Part shown: one piece after another, positions 46,600-58,259 of the stretch
Numbering within the stretch: the first letter of the stretch is position 1
How the letters are laid out: every line of letters starts with the position of its first letter
DNA from: Serripes groenlandicus
Taxonomy: Eukaryota > Mollusca > Bivalvia > Cardiida > Cardiidae
Reading direction: 5' to 3'
DNA: 64,000 bases
NCBI GenBank assembly: GCA_031761405.1
Contig: JASEVX010000001.1
Span: forward strand, 41,220,699 to 41,284,698
Made by a program: the position numbers and the translations under genes
Notes under the pieces: model-generated
Database searches by the model: none
What the model was told of the DNA's origin: nothing
Seen by the model: the letters and a program-made list of their open reading frames with translations, nothing else

Positions 46600-49150
46600 T
46601 TTTACTGATCAGAGTTTAACCCTTTCCTACATACAACAAATCCGCACCAGTCTACTTAAAAAAATCGAAGAAAAAACGTAAAGATATCAACGATAGAAAC
46701 AAACAATAAAGGACTTGAAAGTCGTTTTAGTATGACTTGGTTTTTCTGGGCTGAAATACACTTATAATTACGTGACCTTACATGCTTGCAGACACATTTT
46801 CATGAAGTAAAGAATTTACAGGAATCCGCAGCAATAGGCTTTCAAAAGCATTGTGACAATCGTAGACATTCCTTCAACTTATCCTTTTAATAAGATGTTT
46901 TCAACACTGTTCATCGATCATGCTTGTATTTCGAGGACTTGGCGTGATCAGTTGTAACTAAAAACCTATTTTGAATACCCTGGTTTAGGGGCAATTTTGA
47001 CCCCTTTGTAAACAATGCAAATTTAGGTGCCATTGCTCAGAACGAGCAATGGCACCTAAATTTCCATTGTTTACCAAGAAAAACGATTTAACGCTTTTAA
47101 ATACTTTATGGTGAGGTGATAAACCTTGGTAAAAAATACCAATTTTAGTTACAACCGTTTCACGCCAAGCCCTCGATTTAGACACCTGGATTAAATGAGA
47201 TAAAAAAATAATGTTTGAAATTTATTTCCAGTGTTTCATAACAAACTATTCAAAACTCCTCTTTGGCAATTTGACCAAAGATAAAAACATTTATGTCTTT
47301 TTTTTTTTTTGGACGGTCGTCGTTGGCTTTCTATTACATCAGGAGAGCGATTTAGGACCATTATGGTCCACTTAAATGAGTATATGGTGAACACTTTAAA
47401 ATCTTCTTGTCCAAAAGTAAAGGTAAATTTGAAAATAATTTGTCACATACGTTACTTGGTGACCTTTTAACAAATTAGTAAATTATGTATTTTTTTTCCT
47501 TAAATGACCATCAATTCGGTTACATACTGCAGATTTTACACACTTAAATAACCATGCTGGCTACTTCCCTGATATGATTATCAACCACACTCCGTACACG
47601 AGCATTGCAACGTTTGCAGTGGGTATAAAGGAATGGCTGCTAGAAATACTCTGTAATAATACTGTAATACCCTCAATTGTATAACGTTGCTTTTTTGGAC
47701 TACCACTAGTGTATCCGATGCTAAAAGAACGCACACTTTGTTGTCAAATAAAATATTTGCAATTAACTCGAAAATAGAATAACAATAAATATCGTTATTC
47801 TTAAAGTTCGAATTAAGGCAATCAAAACACTTATAAGTATGATTGATTTTAAATACTTAAAAAGCAACCCAGGCCCCTACATATGGACAAATAAATAGCC
47901 TGGTAATGCATTATATACAAAATTTATTCTGGATCCAAGTAAATATACCTAACACAGATTGAGAAGTATTTAATGTTCTAACCTTATCTGGCTGTGAATA
48001 ATTTTAATGCTGTGAAGTACTCTTGAGATACAACAAAACTCATTCTACGAAAAGGACTACCTCGTGAAAAACTCGGGACCTTATGAACTGGAAGTCGACA
48101 CTAAATTGCCACGGGAAACCTTCATCTGTATATGAACTGAAGAAATTAATTCAGCCTCGCAAAATGCCCTGTTTACTTCGTCTATTGGCTATAATAGGAA
48201 AACAACAGTTTTTGTATGTTTACAGTGACAGGGCAATTTCGTCCACATGAATGATAAATGTGGCGGATACATACAAGCTATATGAACAATATCTGTAAAT
48301 CAATAGACAGCTTTGTCCTGTTAACTTCTACAAGCCGAATTGCCAATCATTTTTATCCCCTTGGAATTTATTTCTGATCCCCCTATGTAAATCAGACTCG
48401 AGTTTTCGGTGTCAAAATTCCTGTCCCTTTACAGCCATGAAAATGGTACGATAATATAGCGGCCCAGGAAAGCACAATTCAAAATACTGCTACATTTATA
48501 ACCAATACGTCTAATATAATCGTTCAATATCGTAAACGTTGTCGTATTTGTCTAAAATAGTTGATCTTCTAAAAGCTGTAACAAATCATCTGCACACACT
48601 TTCCGGGCACTTTTAATTGTAAGACATCGCAGAGTAGAGGACAAGACAAATGATTAATGACATGTAACGTAACAGTAACAAATCGATATGCGCTCTCTCT
48701 GTTTGCAAAAAGAACTCCCATTATTATCATTTTGTTTTAAAGATAGAATCACAGCGACTCCATGGAATAAGAAATAATAATAAAAAGGTATATAAAAATA
48801 TCTTTTTGTTAAGCCCTTATATATATAAGCCCTTATATATACTGCTGAATTCATGCAAATGAACACAGCATCCTTCACTTTTAGCCAGTTATTCCATATT
48901 TATGGAAATAGTTTTTATATTGGTAATATTCTATGCAACAAACACTGTATACCAAGATTAGACTACACAACTGTGCAGAGTGATCATAGTCTAAATCGTT
49001 CGCATATGTAGTTTACTGTCGTACATAATACCATATGCAAATATATTTAAAATTTAACATTATGGGTTTAAACATATATTTGTTTTGTGAAGTGATTCAA
49101 ACCAAGCAACATATATCAGTTTCGTCTCAAAGAACGCTCACAGCTTCGTG
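46600..49150. other. Interval without a recognised gene
   Basis: It contains a weak MITE remnant (46616-46950) and a perfect-looking hairpin at 47008-47074 (AGGTGCCATTGCTC and inverse). Otherwise it is AT-rich with no convincing exon. Confidence 0.5.
47008..47074. repeat. Short hairpin
   Basis: GTAAACAATG and AAATTTAGGTGCCATTGCTC are mirrored by GAGCAATGGCACCTAAATTT and CATTGTTTAC. Confidence 0.85.
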
Positions 49151-49175
49151 TTTGAAGCCGCGTCAGCATGGTTTT

Positions 49176-49460
49176 TGGCCTGGGGCGTAAGCCCTTGGAC
49201 ATTGTAGTAATTACATTTTCTTTCGAAGTTGGCAGCCTGTCAATTGCTGTTATAATTGTAACACCCTACAGCGCATTTTAGGGTGAGACTGCCCGAGAAA
49301 AATAGTTCATCGTGGATTTAACAAAACTGCATTTAAAAGGTTCAGATCACGCATAAATGATCATTATATTGTTGTTGGAACATCAGTGACAAACTTATGG
49401 CGTGAGTTCTCCAATATAAGTTTAACCAATGCTTAGAAATTAATGCGCCGAGAGGTCATA
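49176..49460. repeat. Large dispersed repeat, partial direct copy
   Basis: It begins TTTGGCCTGGGGCGTAAGCC and parallels 39056-39350, ending at GCGCCGAGAGGT. Confidence 0.85.
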
Positions 49461-50329
49461 TTTGGATACTTATTATCATCTTCGCGAAGTGGAACGGAAA
49501 AATCCGACTATGTTCGAGCATTTACGGAGATACAGCCCAAGAAATAAGCGAATATTCCCGGAAAATTGCGACGAAAAATAAATGGTGAACATGGATTTGC
49601 CTAACCCTTAGCTAAAAACAAACCCGCATTTCCATGCACCCAATAAAGCAGGCGTTTGAAAGAAGTGGAGGGAAGTGCTCGTAACGTGCAGTCTGAACTC
49701 TTCTTGCAATGTTAACCACTTTGTCAGTAAATGGATAAGTGGTGAATTACTGCTTTCAAATTGGATTAGTGCAAGAAAATGCTTATGGAGCAAAGGGTTA
49801 AATATTTGTCATATGTATCAGAACAAGGTGACTTGCACAACGCATAGTAATGGTACATCTGGTCTTTGGTCAACGATATAGTGCATCTTTCGCTGTCTAA
49901 TATTGAACACTTTGTTCAAGAAATACACATTTCATGCACTCCAAACCGAAAGTCATTACAAAACGGGAAAAGCAGAGTTCAAAATGCTCATAATGAGCCA
50001 ATGATCTCTCCATGCACTATTTTCCAGACTGCAAATAATGGCCTAATTCGCCCATAACTGACTAGTAATGAACTAATGTATATTTATTCTTTGAATTTGT
50101 AGGTGTAGGAAAATGCTTATGGAGCAGTGTTTAACTCTTTGCCCCATAAGCATTTTCTTTGACTATCCAAATTTATTCCACTTGTGTTAATTACGCTCTC
50201 ATTTACGGACGATTTCAGATTGCTCATAAACTCTCCCTACACTGTTTTCAAATGCCAGCTTTCATTGGCTGCAGGGAAATGCAGTATTATGGAGCAAAGG
50301 GCAACTATCACTTACTCGTAGTGATGCAC

Positions 50330-51425
50330 CTTTTAATATTCATCCATTCACACTCTTCAATTCAGCCTAGTGACCTAGTTTCTGAGCTAATACGACCCAT
50401 ATTCGAACTTGACTTAAATATCATTACGACAAACATTGTTACGAGAATGCCCTTGATAGCTCCATCGCTCTTGCGGCCACTTGCACAGCGCGATCGGGTC
50501 GCCCGGTTGAGGGAGAGGTTGGCGTTTGCACGCTACCGCTACAACTTAGTTCTTGGGGCATTGGTGGCTTAAGAGGAGAGGCATGGTCTCATTCACTTCA
50601 CTGCCACTCTCCCTCTCTTGTGGGTACTGCCCTCTCCTTCTCCTTCAGTCCTCCCGTCTTTTTTAGGGCATCTTGTAGTACTGTTACTCTGACACTTTTG
50701 TGATAAACTGTGTTATAAATTGTTACCTTCTGTGAAGAGCACGATTGTATAATCTGATGAATGGCGATGAGCCGGCTTTTATAACCTGCGAGCCACAGTG
50801 GATGGTCGGCCAGACGCCGGCCTGTCCCCGGTCAATGTCTGCCCGATTTCCGGCCGGGCTCTAAGAGTTGAATTTGGCCCGGCGCTCGCCCTATATGTGT
50901 GATGTCCGGCCGGGCATCGGCCAGGCATCAACCGATTAATGTGCGATCAGTTTGCGATGAGGTTTTAAGTCCGAGTTTAAAGTAATTCCGTATCACCAAC
51001 AATGTGATCGCTATTCAACGAATTGAGTGGACATTCGGATCGCTTGACAACCTTAATCAAGTCGTCAAACGTTGACTTGTAAGATTAGGGTTATACACCA
51101 CCCCATAGTAGAGCTGGGAACGTCGGGGCGGGGGAGGTGGTCGGGCACGGGCCCCATGGGCCTCCGCTTAATCCACCATTGAATTTGTCACGCGACTTTG
51201 TTTACCATTAATGTCACGCGACTTCTTTGTACTTTTCCGTTCAACTTAGCTTCCATATTTGACCTCTCGGCGCATTAATGTCTAAAACATTTGCTAAACT
51301 TATATTGGAGTACTCACGCCTTAACTTTTTCGCTGATGTACCAACAACATCATAACGATTTTTTTTTTTGGGGGGGGGGGGAATCTTAACCTTTTAAGTG
51401 AAGTTTTGTTGCAATTGGCAGGCTG
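50330..51425. repeat. Large dispersed repeat, inverted copy
   Basis: GACCTCTCGGCGCATTAATG at 51260 and CCTCTTAAGCCACCAATG (minus, near 50570) are inverted versions of blocks at 39330 and 39880. It contains about 370 bp of extra GC-rich DNA absent from the 39-kb copy. A 25-residue basic frame ends near 50572, but its coding status is unclear. Confidence 0.7.
50777..50783 (-). promoter_or_regulatory. Possible TATA box of the repeat
   Basis: Minus-strand TATAAAA follows a GC-rich block with repeated GGCCGG and precedes TCATCGCCATTCATCAG. The spacing would suit a core promoter reading toward lower coordinates. Confidence 0.35.
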
Positions 51426-51529
51426 CCAAATCCGGGCCATAAACATATAAGAATGTAAAACAATAATTTTCCTTTCCATTTAGGGTATTGCCATGAATCT
51501 ATTATATACGGTATTCATGGTGAATTGCT

Positions 51530-53300
51530 TGTATATTTTTTATGTATGCACCTTTTCAGATCACCTGGACATGATGGCTCAAGGTGCTATATTGGATAAC
51601 TCAATATGTCATTGTCCAATGTTAACTTTTGGCTTCAAACAACAATGATGTTCCTTGCTTGGTCCCCATATAGGTTTTCCATGGAAACAAACAGGGAAAA
51701 CCTTTGAAACTATTCTTGTCTGAAACTACTGGCCCAGTTTTGAAACATTTTCACAGTTTGCTTAATCTGTTGGGATTCATTAAAACATGGCTGTCAGGGC
51801 TGTTTCCATATATCGGTTTTGTTCCCTTTCGAATGTATGCCAAGAGTTGGATTGTATTCATTGCATAACTTTGTTGCTATGGGAAATATCGCAAAAAAAG
51901 AAATGAAAATTGTCTTCCAAAAACAATACTGTCTGAAAACAGTAACTGCTTTTTGCACACATGTTCCTTTATTTGACTCTCAGTCGAGTATGTTCTAGCA
52001 GATGCCATTGGCAGGGGGTCCAAGCATGGTTCCTTTTGTCTTATTTAAATGAGTTTCTGTTTATTTGCAAGTGTATGCATATGTGCTCGCATGTGCTTCT
52101 TTTGTATTAATTCGTTCACTATGTGCTGTTAATTGTTATTATTCAACTTATTAATAATTGTTTATGTTCAATATAGCCATGATCAAACACTTTCTCCTAG
52201 TCTAGTTTATGGGTTAGAGACTTACTTTCTTTCATTTTTCCCCAACATCATTACCAGTTCAGTTTATTGCATTGGTGCAGAATTTTAATTTTCTATTTAA
52301 TCATCATGAAACTTTGTCATATTATTTGTTTCTCATGTACTTTGGGCCTCGTTCGAAACTGTCCAATTTACTCAAACTAGGTTATTTGTCAAAGCATTAT
52401 AATGGTACATGGGGACTAGATCACCATGGTGCATTTTTCAGACAAATGCTACATAACCATGTGCTCCATAAATACACATTTTCCCAATCCCTTACCAGCA
52501 CAATATTAAAATGGCTAGAATGCTCTTATATTTCTGAACTCTCACTCCACTATTTTCCACTCTGTCCGTAAAAGTGGACCCGATCAATCCATAACAGATA
52601 CATGCTGAATTAATGCTTTCAATGTGTAGGAGTAACATATGCTTATGTTGTGCAGCATATTGCTCTTTGTGAAACTTCTTATTTTTCATTTATTCACCTT
52701 GTTCTGTAACTAGTTGTAAGTAATAATGTATGTCTTTTAATGTGATCATTATGTTAGTTACTGGATTCAACTGCATACATATTTTCTTGATTACCCAATA
52801 CTAAGCTAAATAACACTTGTCAGTTTCGACCACATCTGTGGTCATCCTTAAACAAGAAATTATGTATTCAATATACTAGTTTTTGTGTGGTCCTGTAACC
52901 TAAGATTCTTTTAGATTACCTGAGCCGAGCCAAGGGCTCTAGATGATCTATTGGACCACTGTCCGTAGCTCTCCACAAAAACCACTGGCTGCAAGTTGAT
53001 AAAACTTTGCATGGATGTTCCTTACATGGTCCTACTTTTACAGATGTTCACATACTACCATTCAGTGCACAACGTGTTGCCATTGAGACAACAAGAAAAA
53101 CTATTACATTCTTCTTGTCAGAAACTACTGGCCCAGCCCGATTTCAAAATAGTTTCTCTGAAATGTTCCTTGGCTAAAAATTCTGAATATAATACGGCAG
53201 AAACTTCTAAATGTTTCTGCCTAAACCAGATTCAAATTTTCCTTTGATTCTTCATGTCGTCTGTAATGTGTATACCTGTGAGCTCTTGCAGTCAGGTGAG
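51530..53300. repeat. Diverged dispersed repeats with TCACCTG / CCTGAGCC ends
   Basis: Blocks such as AGAAACTACTGGCCCAG occur twice (51722 and 53122). GAGCTCTTGCAGTCAGGTGA ends the last block, as at 40670. 52080-52900 shows no gene. Confidence 0.5.
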
Positions 53301-54114
53301 CGATATAGATACAACACTGCCCTCCTGTTTTCCAATTGCCAGTTTCATAATATTTACTAATTTTGATAAGATCTTTCAACTTCTTAACAATAAATAAATA
53401 AATATAAGCTGCAACTATTATTTCCTATCACATTTTCCCTTCTTTTCAAACGTTCCTGTTAGCTTGACCTCTAATGACAACACTTCCATCTATTTTGAAG
53501 CCGCGTCAGTATGTTGTTTACGATAACTTGTTCTCGAGGAACAGCACTATATTCATTGTGTAAGCATGGCAGCACAAACACAGTGTTAACTTGACATCAA
53601 AGAACAACACTTACTTCAATTTTGTAAATAAACTATACTTTATTATATTAGTTATAAGTACGTTAAGTTGTAATAACGCCTAATATTTGGCATGTAGATT
53701 TAAAATGTCTATATTTGAATTCCTTTTTCAAATTTCACACGGGTGGAAATGTTGTTATTGGCATTAACTTAATATAAATGCCTTGAACGTTTTTCAATTG
53801 AGACTGTTGTTTAAAAACACTTATAATGATACATTTGAAAAACAGATACATACATGTATTTCCATTGTTTTAAGTGTTTGTTTTATCAATCGCGTATTTC
53901 AGTTGATTTTGTCCATTTTACGATAGCAAATAATTAAATAGTCCACAATGAGCCTGTCTGCAGATTGAAGTGTTAGAGACTAATTACAATAACAGCAATG
54001 TCATAAGATCAATTTCCTTCTTTAGTAGTAGGTCTACATTACTAAACGTTTTTTTCAGATTAAACAAAGATGTTTTAAGTTGTGTAGATTGTATATGTTA
54101 ATGCATGTATCTCA
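53300..54114. other. Interval without a recognised feature
   Basis: AT-rich. TTTGAAGCCGCGTCAGTATG at 53498 repeats a block at 49152. Confidence 0.45.
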
Positions 54115-55370
54115 AAATTAATAACACGTAAGGACTGTTTCTTAACTAGTTATTATTCTCTCCGTTTCATCCTTTCCTAAATAAAACCAATCAACATTTA
54201 TAAATGAAAATGTTTTTCTCGAAATAGTTAAAACAGGATAAACTGCTCATTTTTGTTTGCCACAATGTTAACATAAGCTGCATCTTACGGTGTACCGTTA
54301 GGGCCATCGTGCTATCGCGCTGTCAACAAGCACACGCGATGCCACGATAGCACGATGACACGATGGTGATGACACGATGACACGATGACACGATGGTGAT
54401 GGTACGATGACACGATGGTGATGACACGATAGCACGATGACGATGACGCGATGACACGATGACACGATGGTGATGGAGCGATGCTACGATGACGATGACG
54501 CGATATTACATCGCGTCATCGTCATCGTGCCATCGTGCCATCACCATCGTGTCATCGTACCATCACCATCGTGTCATCGTGCTATCGTGGCATCGCGTAT
54601 GCACGATAGCACGATGGCCCTAACGGAACACTAGTGTTCCGTTAGGGCCATCGTGCTATCGCGCTGTCAACAAACACAAGCGATGCCACGATGACACGAT
54701 GGTGATGACACGATGACACGATGACACGATGGTGATGGTACGATGACACGATGGTGATGACACGATAGCACGATGACGATGACGCGATGACACGATGACA
54801 CGATGGTGATGGAGCGATGCTACGATGGCACGATGACGATGACGCGATATTACATCGCGTCATCGTCATCGTGCCATCGTGCCATCACCATCGTGTCATC
54901 GTACCATCATCATCGTGTCATCGTGTCATCGTGTCATCACCATCGTGTCATCGTGCTATCGTGGCATCGCGTATGCGCGATAGCACGATGGCCCTAACGG
55001 TACACCGTAGCATCTGTATACACACCGGGTTGGAGTTTGGAAACGGGGACAGAAAGGCTTCAGATCATTTTCAAGAAAGGAAGTACATTTCATTTAAAAA
55101 ATGTATGATCAAAATTAATAAACACGTAAGGACTGTTTCTTAACTAGTTATTATTCTCTCCGTTTCATCCTTTCCTAAAAAAAAACAATCAACATTTATA
55201 AATGAAAATGTTTTTCTCGAAATAGTTGAAACAGGATAAATTTGTTGCCACAATGTTAACATAAGCTGCATCTGTATACACACCGGGTTGGAGTTTGGAA
55301 ACGATGACAGAAAGACTTCAAATCCAAGGAAGGAAGTCCATTTCATTGAAAAAATGTATTGCAATTTATG
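54115..55370. repeat. Tandem duplication of about 270 bp, first copy split by a foldback element
   Basis: ACACGTAAGGACTGTTTCTT, CATAAGCTGCATCT and ACCGGGTTGGAGTTTGG occur in order in both copies. Copy 1 spans 54115-54285 plus 55010-55105. Copy 2 spans about 55117-55370 and preserves the empty insertion site. Confidence 0.93.
54286..55009. mobile_element. Double foldback element, CCGTTAGGGCCATC ends, CACGATGACACGATGG body
   Basis: The outer ends TACGGTGTACCGTTAGGG and CCCTAACGGTACACCGTA are perfect inverses. GCATCT flanks both sides (54280-54285 and 55010-55015), and the empty site is at 55268-55273. Inside, two similar hairpins meet at a palindrome AACGGAACACTAGTGTTCCG centred at 54632. Confidence 0.93.
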
Positions 55371-55465
55371 ATCATTTTCTGCTGGACCCCCACCCTTGAT
55401 GTTATAATATATGCATCTCAGTTGAAAACGGTCTCATCATTTTCAATAATTTACATTCAATGTAT

Positions 55466-55775
55466 TAACGCAGTCTTTTCCGGCGACATCGATGCAATGC
55501 ACCCATTTTCTCTCGTATATAACCATTTGAAAGGTATTTTTTCCGTGGAGCGATCAACATCTAGATCTTTCTCCTGGCACCAGTCGTCTCGCCGCCATCG
55601 CCTTCAATAATTTTAATTTAATTTAATAACGCAGTCTTTTCCATGGACATTGATGCAATGCACCCACTTTCTCTCGTATATATAACCATTTAAAAGGCAA
55701 TATTTCCATGGCGCGGTCAATGTCTGGATCCTTTCTTGGCGCCAGACCTTTCGCCGCCATCAATTTTCGGAGAGG
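55466..55775. repeat. 161-bp tandem duplication
   Basis: TAACGCAGTCTTTTCC starts at 55466 and 55627. Both units continue with GCAATGCACCCA and TCTCTCGTATATA. Confidence 0.85.
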
Positions 55776-57719
55776 AAATTAGATTCTGGGCGGAATATTG
55801 TTTATGGTTGTTTGTAATGTAACGTGACAATGGCATTCGTGACGATACGCTTTCCAGTTAAAAGTTGTTCCATTTTCATGTTTCACTATATAATTGGGCA
55901 CGTCAACGGGAAAGCTACAAGTTGGCTCTCTTTACTGACATTGTAAAGCCAGATCACCTGAAAGGATCCTATAGACTTTTCAGAAATGCCTATGTGTACC
56001 CTTTTCCCATGGACGAGTTCAATTTCCCTACATAATTGGGACCGCTCGTAGAAATAGTTACAAGTAGGCCTTTGTGTACACTCTAGATCCAGACTAGCCG
56101 GTGCGTCTGCACAGTCTGATCAAGATCTAAATCGTTCACATATTACTCACACAAGCTGGTTGAAAGCGTGTGTCAACTAGTGTATGCTCGGATAAGTCTG
56201 AACAGATAAAGGGGTTGATCTGAACTTACAGAACATTCACAATTTCTGATAAAGATGTACACAATTAACCTATTAAAACACACGTGAATGAAAAATATTT
56301 CACAGTGTGTAAATTCTGATAAGACGAGCAGATGTAGAGGTTTAGTTTCTTATACAATGACTCACGGACGGTGCTCATTTAAAAATTAATTTTTATAAGC
56401 TTATACAAAGAGGATATTCTTTGAGATTATCCTTGTATATGACTCATATTGTCCTTGAATAATAAAACGAAAATCTCAATGAACAATTGCGATCCAATCA
56501 AACCCCCTAATTCTACAGAATGTTTCCCTTGTTATTAATACAACACTCTGTTGGATTTAGCTCTTGATTGTTTGTATGGTGTTTTCCGTCATTTTCAACA
56601 GTGTTTCAGTTAAATCACAGCGTTTCATGGGCAATTTACCAGTACTACTTGGTCATTAAATCCTGCCGTTACCTGGGCAATTAACTAGTATTACTGGTCA
56701 TTAATTCCTGCCACAAGCGACTAAGTTGCAATGATAATCCAACAATCTGTATTTTATCAAATTTAAAACCTAATACTTTTGCAGATTTTAAATCATATTT
56801 CATTTGAATTGAATGTTTTTAAAAGTAAAAGAGTTATTGCATTTTATAACAGAAAAGACAGCACAATCAAATCACGTACATCAATGATATTACATCACGA
56901 CTGCGTTCAAGAACATCAAAAAACAAACATTATCATTCATCTCGAAATAAAATGAATTCTTTCCCATTGTGTTTTGATATTTCAGAGTCTTTAATGTTAT
57001 ATATGATAGATGTATATTTATACGTAAAAGATAACGTGTTTCTCAACTGAGTTCATTGTGTTAGAATATCTTGTGATCTTTTAAAGTGTGGAATTTTACT
57101 CTTCTGGTGACGAAGTAGTTTGAGTGACGGTTACTGTGCGAAAGAATTTAAATGCTCTGCATTTCTAAAGCTGCCCTTTTTGAGATTATTGGGATGTTAC
57201 GGCGAAGATTCCAATGAATTTCCAACTTTCATAATTCTGCATTTGATGTCGAATTTATGCATGCATAGAGCAGGTTGCAAGTATCCACGAGGCGTAATTA
57301 CCACATTGCCATATTTAAAGGCATTTTCAGACTTGAACTTTTCCTGTGTATACCAAAGAATTACTCAGTGGACACTACCCAGGTCCATAAGTAGAAAAAT
57401 ACCATTTTCCCAATGGATGTGCATGTATGATACATGAATAATTATGTTCCATGCGTATGTTTTTGTCAAAAACAGTGTGATGGGATTTAGAAAACAGAAC
57501 AACACATTCCTCGTGATCAAAATTGGGTGCCAGTACCAGGGGTTGAAACCGGGTCGATGGTTTGCAAGCTGTGTGTAATTTCAATTCAGCAAAAATATGT
57601 CATTTATGGTATCAAGACATCACTGATGTCAAGTCTGTATAGACTACATAACGCTACCCGTGACATAACTGCCGTTTGAGAAATGAAAGAGGCGCTGCAG
57701 GGAAAAAACACACCTATAA
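55776..57719. other. Interval with repeat remnants only
   Basis: A SINE-like block at 56570-56740 has ATTTACCAGTACTACTTGGT. GTCTGATCAAGATCTAAATC at 56125 recalls small palindromic elements. No convincing exon was found. Confidence 0.5.
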
Positions 57720-57939
57720 CCCTTTCCCACATAAGATGCTTTCTGACACCTCTGCAGCAGGCGACTTTTGAAAACATTTTGGCAAATAGAGAAATTGCTC
57801 ATAATGAGCAATTTTTACATTTGCCACTATGTTGTCATCTCTTTTTAAAAATTAATCTCTCATTTGTGGAGATGCTTCATGGTTATGCCTAAATATTTTC
57901 AAAGTCGTTTGCTGCAGATTTGCTGTATGTGGGAAAGAG
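57720..57939. mobile_element. CCCTTTCCC-family MITE
   Basis: Ends CCCTTTCCCACATA and TATGTGGGAAAGAG, with TTAA only on the right; the left flank is ATAA. The hairpin is GAGAAATTGCTCATAATGAG. Confidence 0.82.
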
Positions 57940-57993
57940 TTAAATAGCGTTTATGTTAAAAATGTAGAGCATGAATAACCTGCGTTTGTATTT

Positions 57994-58247
57994 TATCATA
58001 ATTTATGTTCAGAATCATAATTCTGGGATAAAGTAAGAGTAATGATTTCACTTTCGAGTACACTAAACATCTAGATATTGATCGTTTTTAAGCCAAATTT
58101 AGTACATTTTCATGTACTTCAATTTACTGTTTTTCATCATTTACTGCCATGAACTTTGTATTACTTACTTTGTGTCACAATTAGCAATATTTGCAGAAGT
58201 TCCAACATTTCCAAAGTTTAATCTCCATCTGGAGTTCAGCACCTTTA
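57994..58247. mobile_element. Element related to 42961-43305
   Basis: AATCATAATTCTGGGATAAA and CATCTGGAGTTCAGCACCTT are shared with the 43-kb copy; the left end is eroded. Confidence 0.65.
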
Positions 58248-58259
58248 AAATTGTTTGTG

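Noticed and set aside
49152..53517. TTTGAAGCCGCGTCAG direct repeats as LTRs or target duplication of a 4-kb element
   Set aside because: The match is about 20 bp, too short for an LTR and long for a target duplication; the enclosed DNA has no coherent element structure.
54642..55143. Frames rich in Ser, His, Arg and Val over the 54-55 kb element
   Set aside because: They are translations of the short CGATGA-type tandem unit in a foldback element.
57120..57437. 105-residue plus-strand frame
   Set aside because: No domain, signal or splice context; composition like the surrounding AT-rich DNA.
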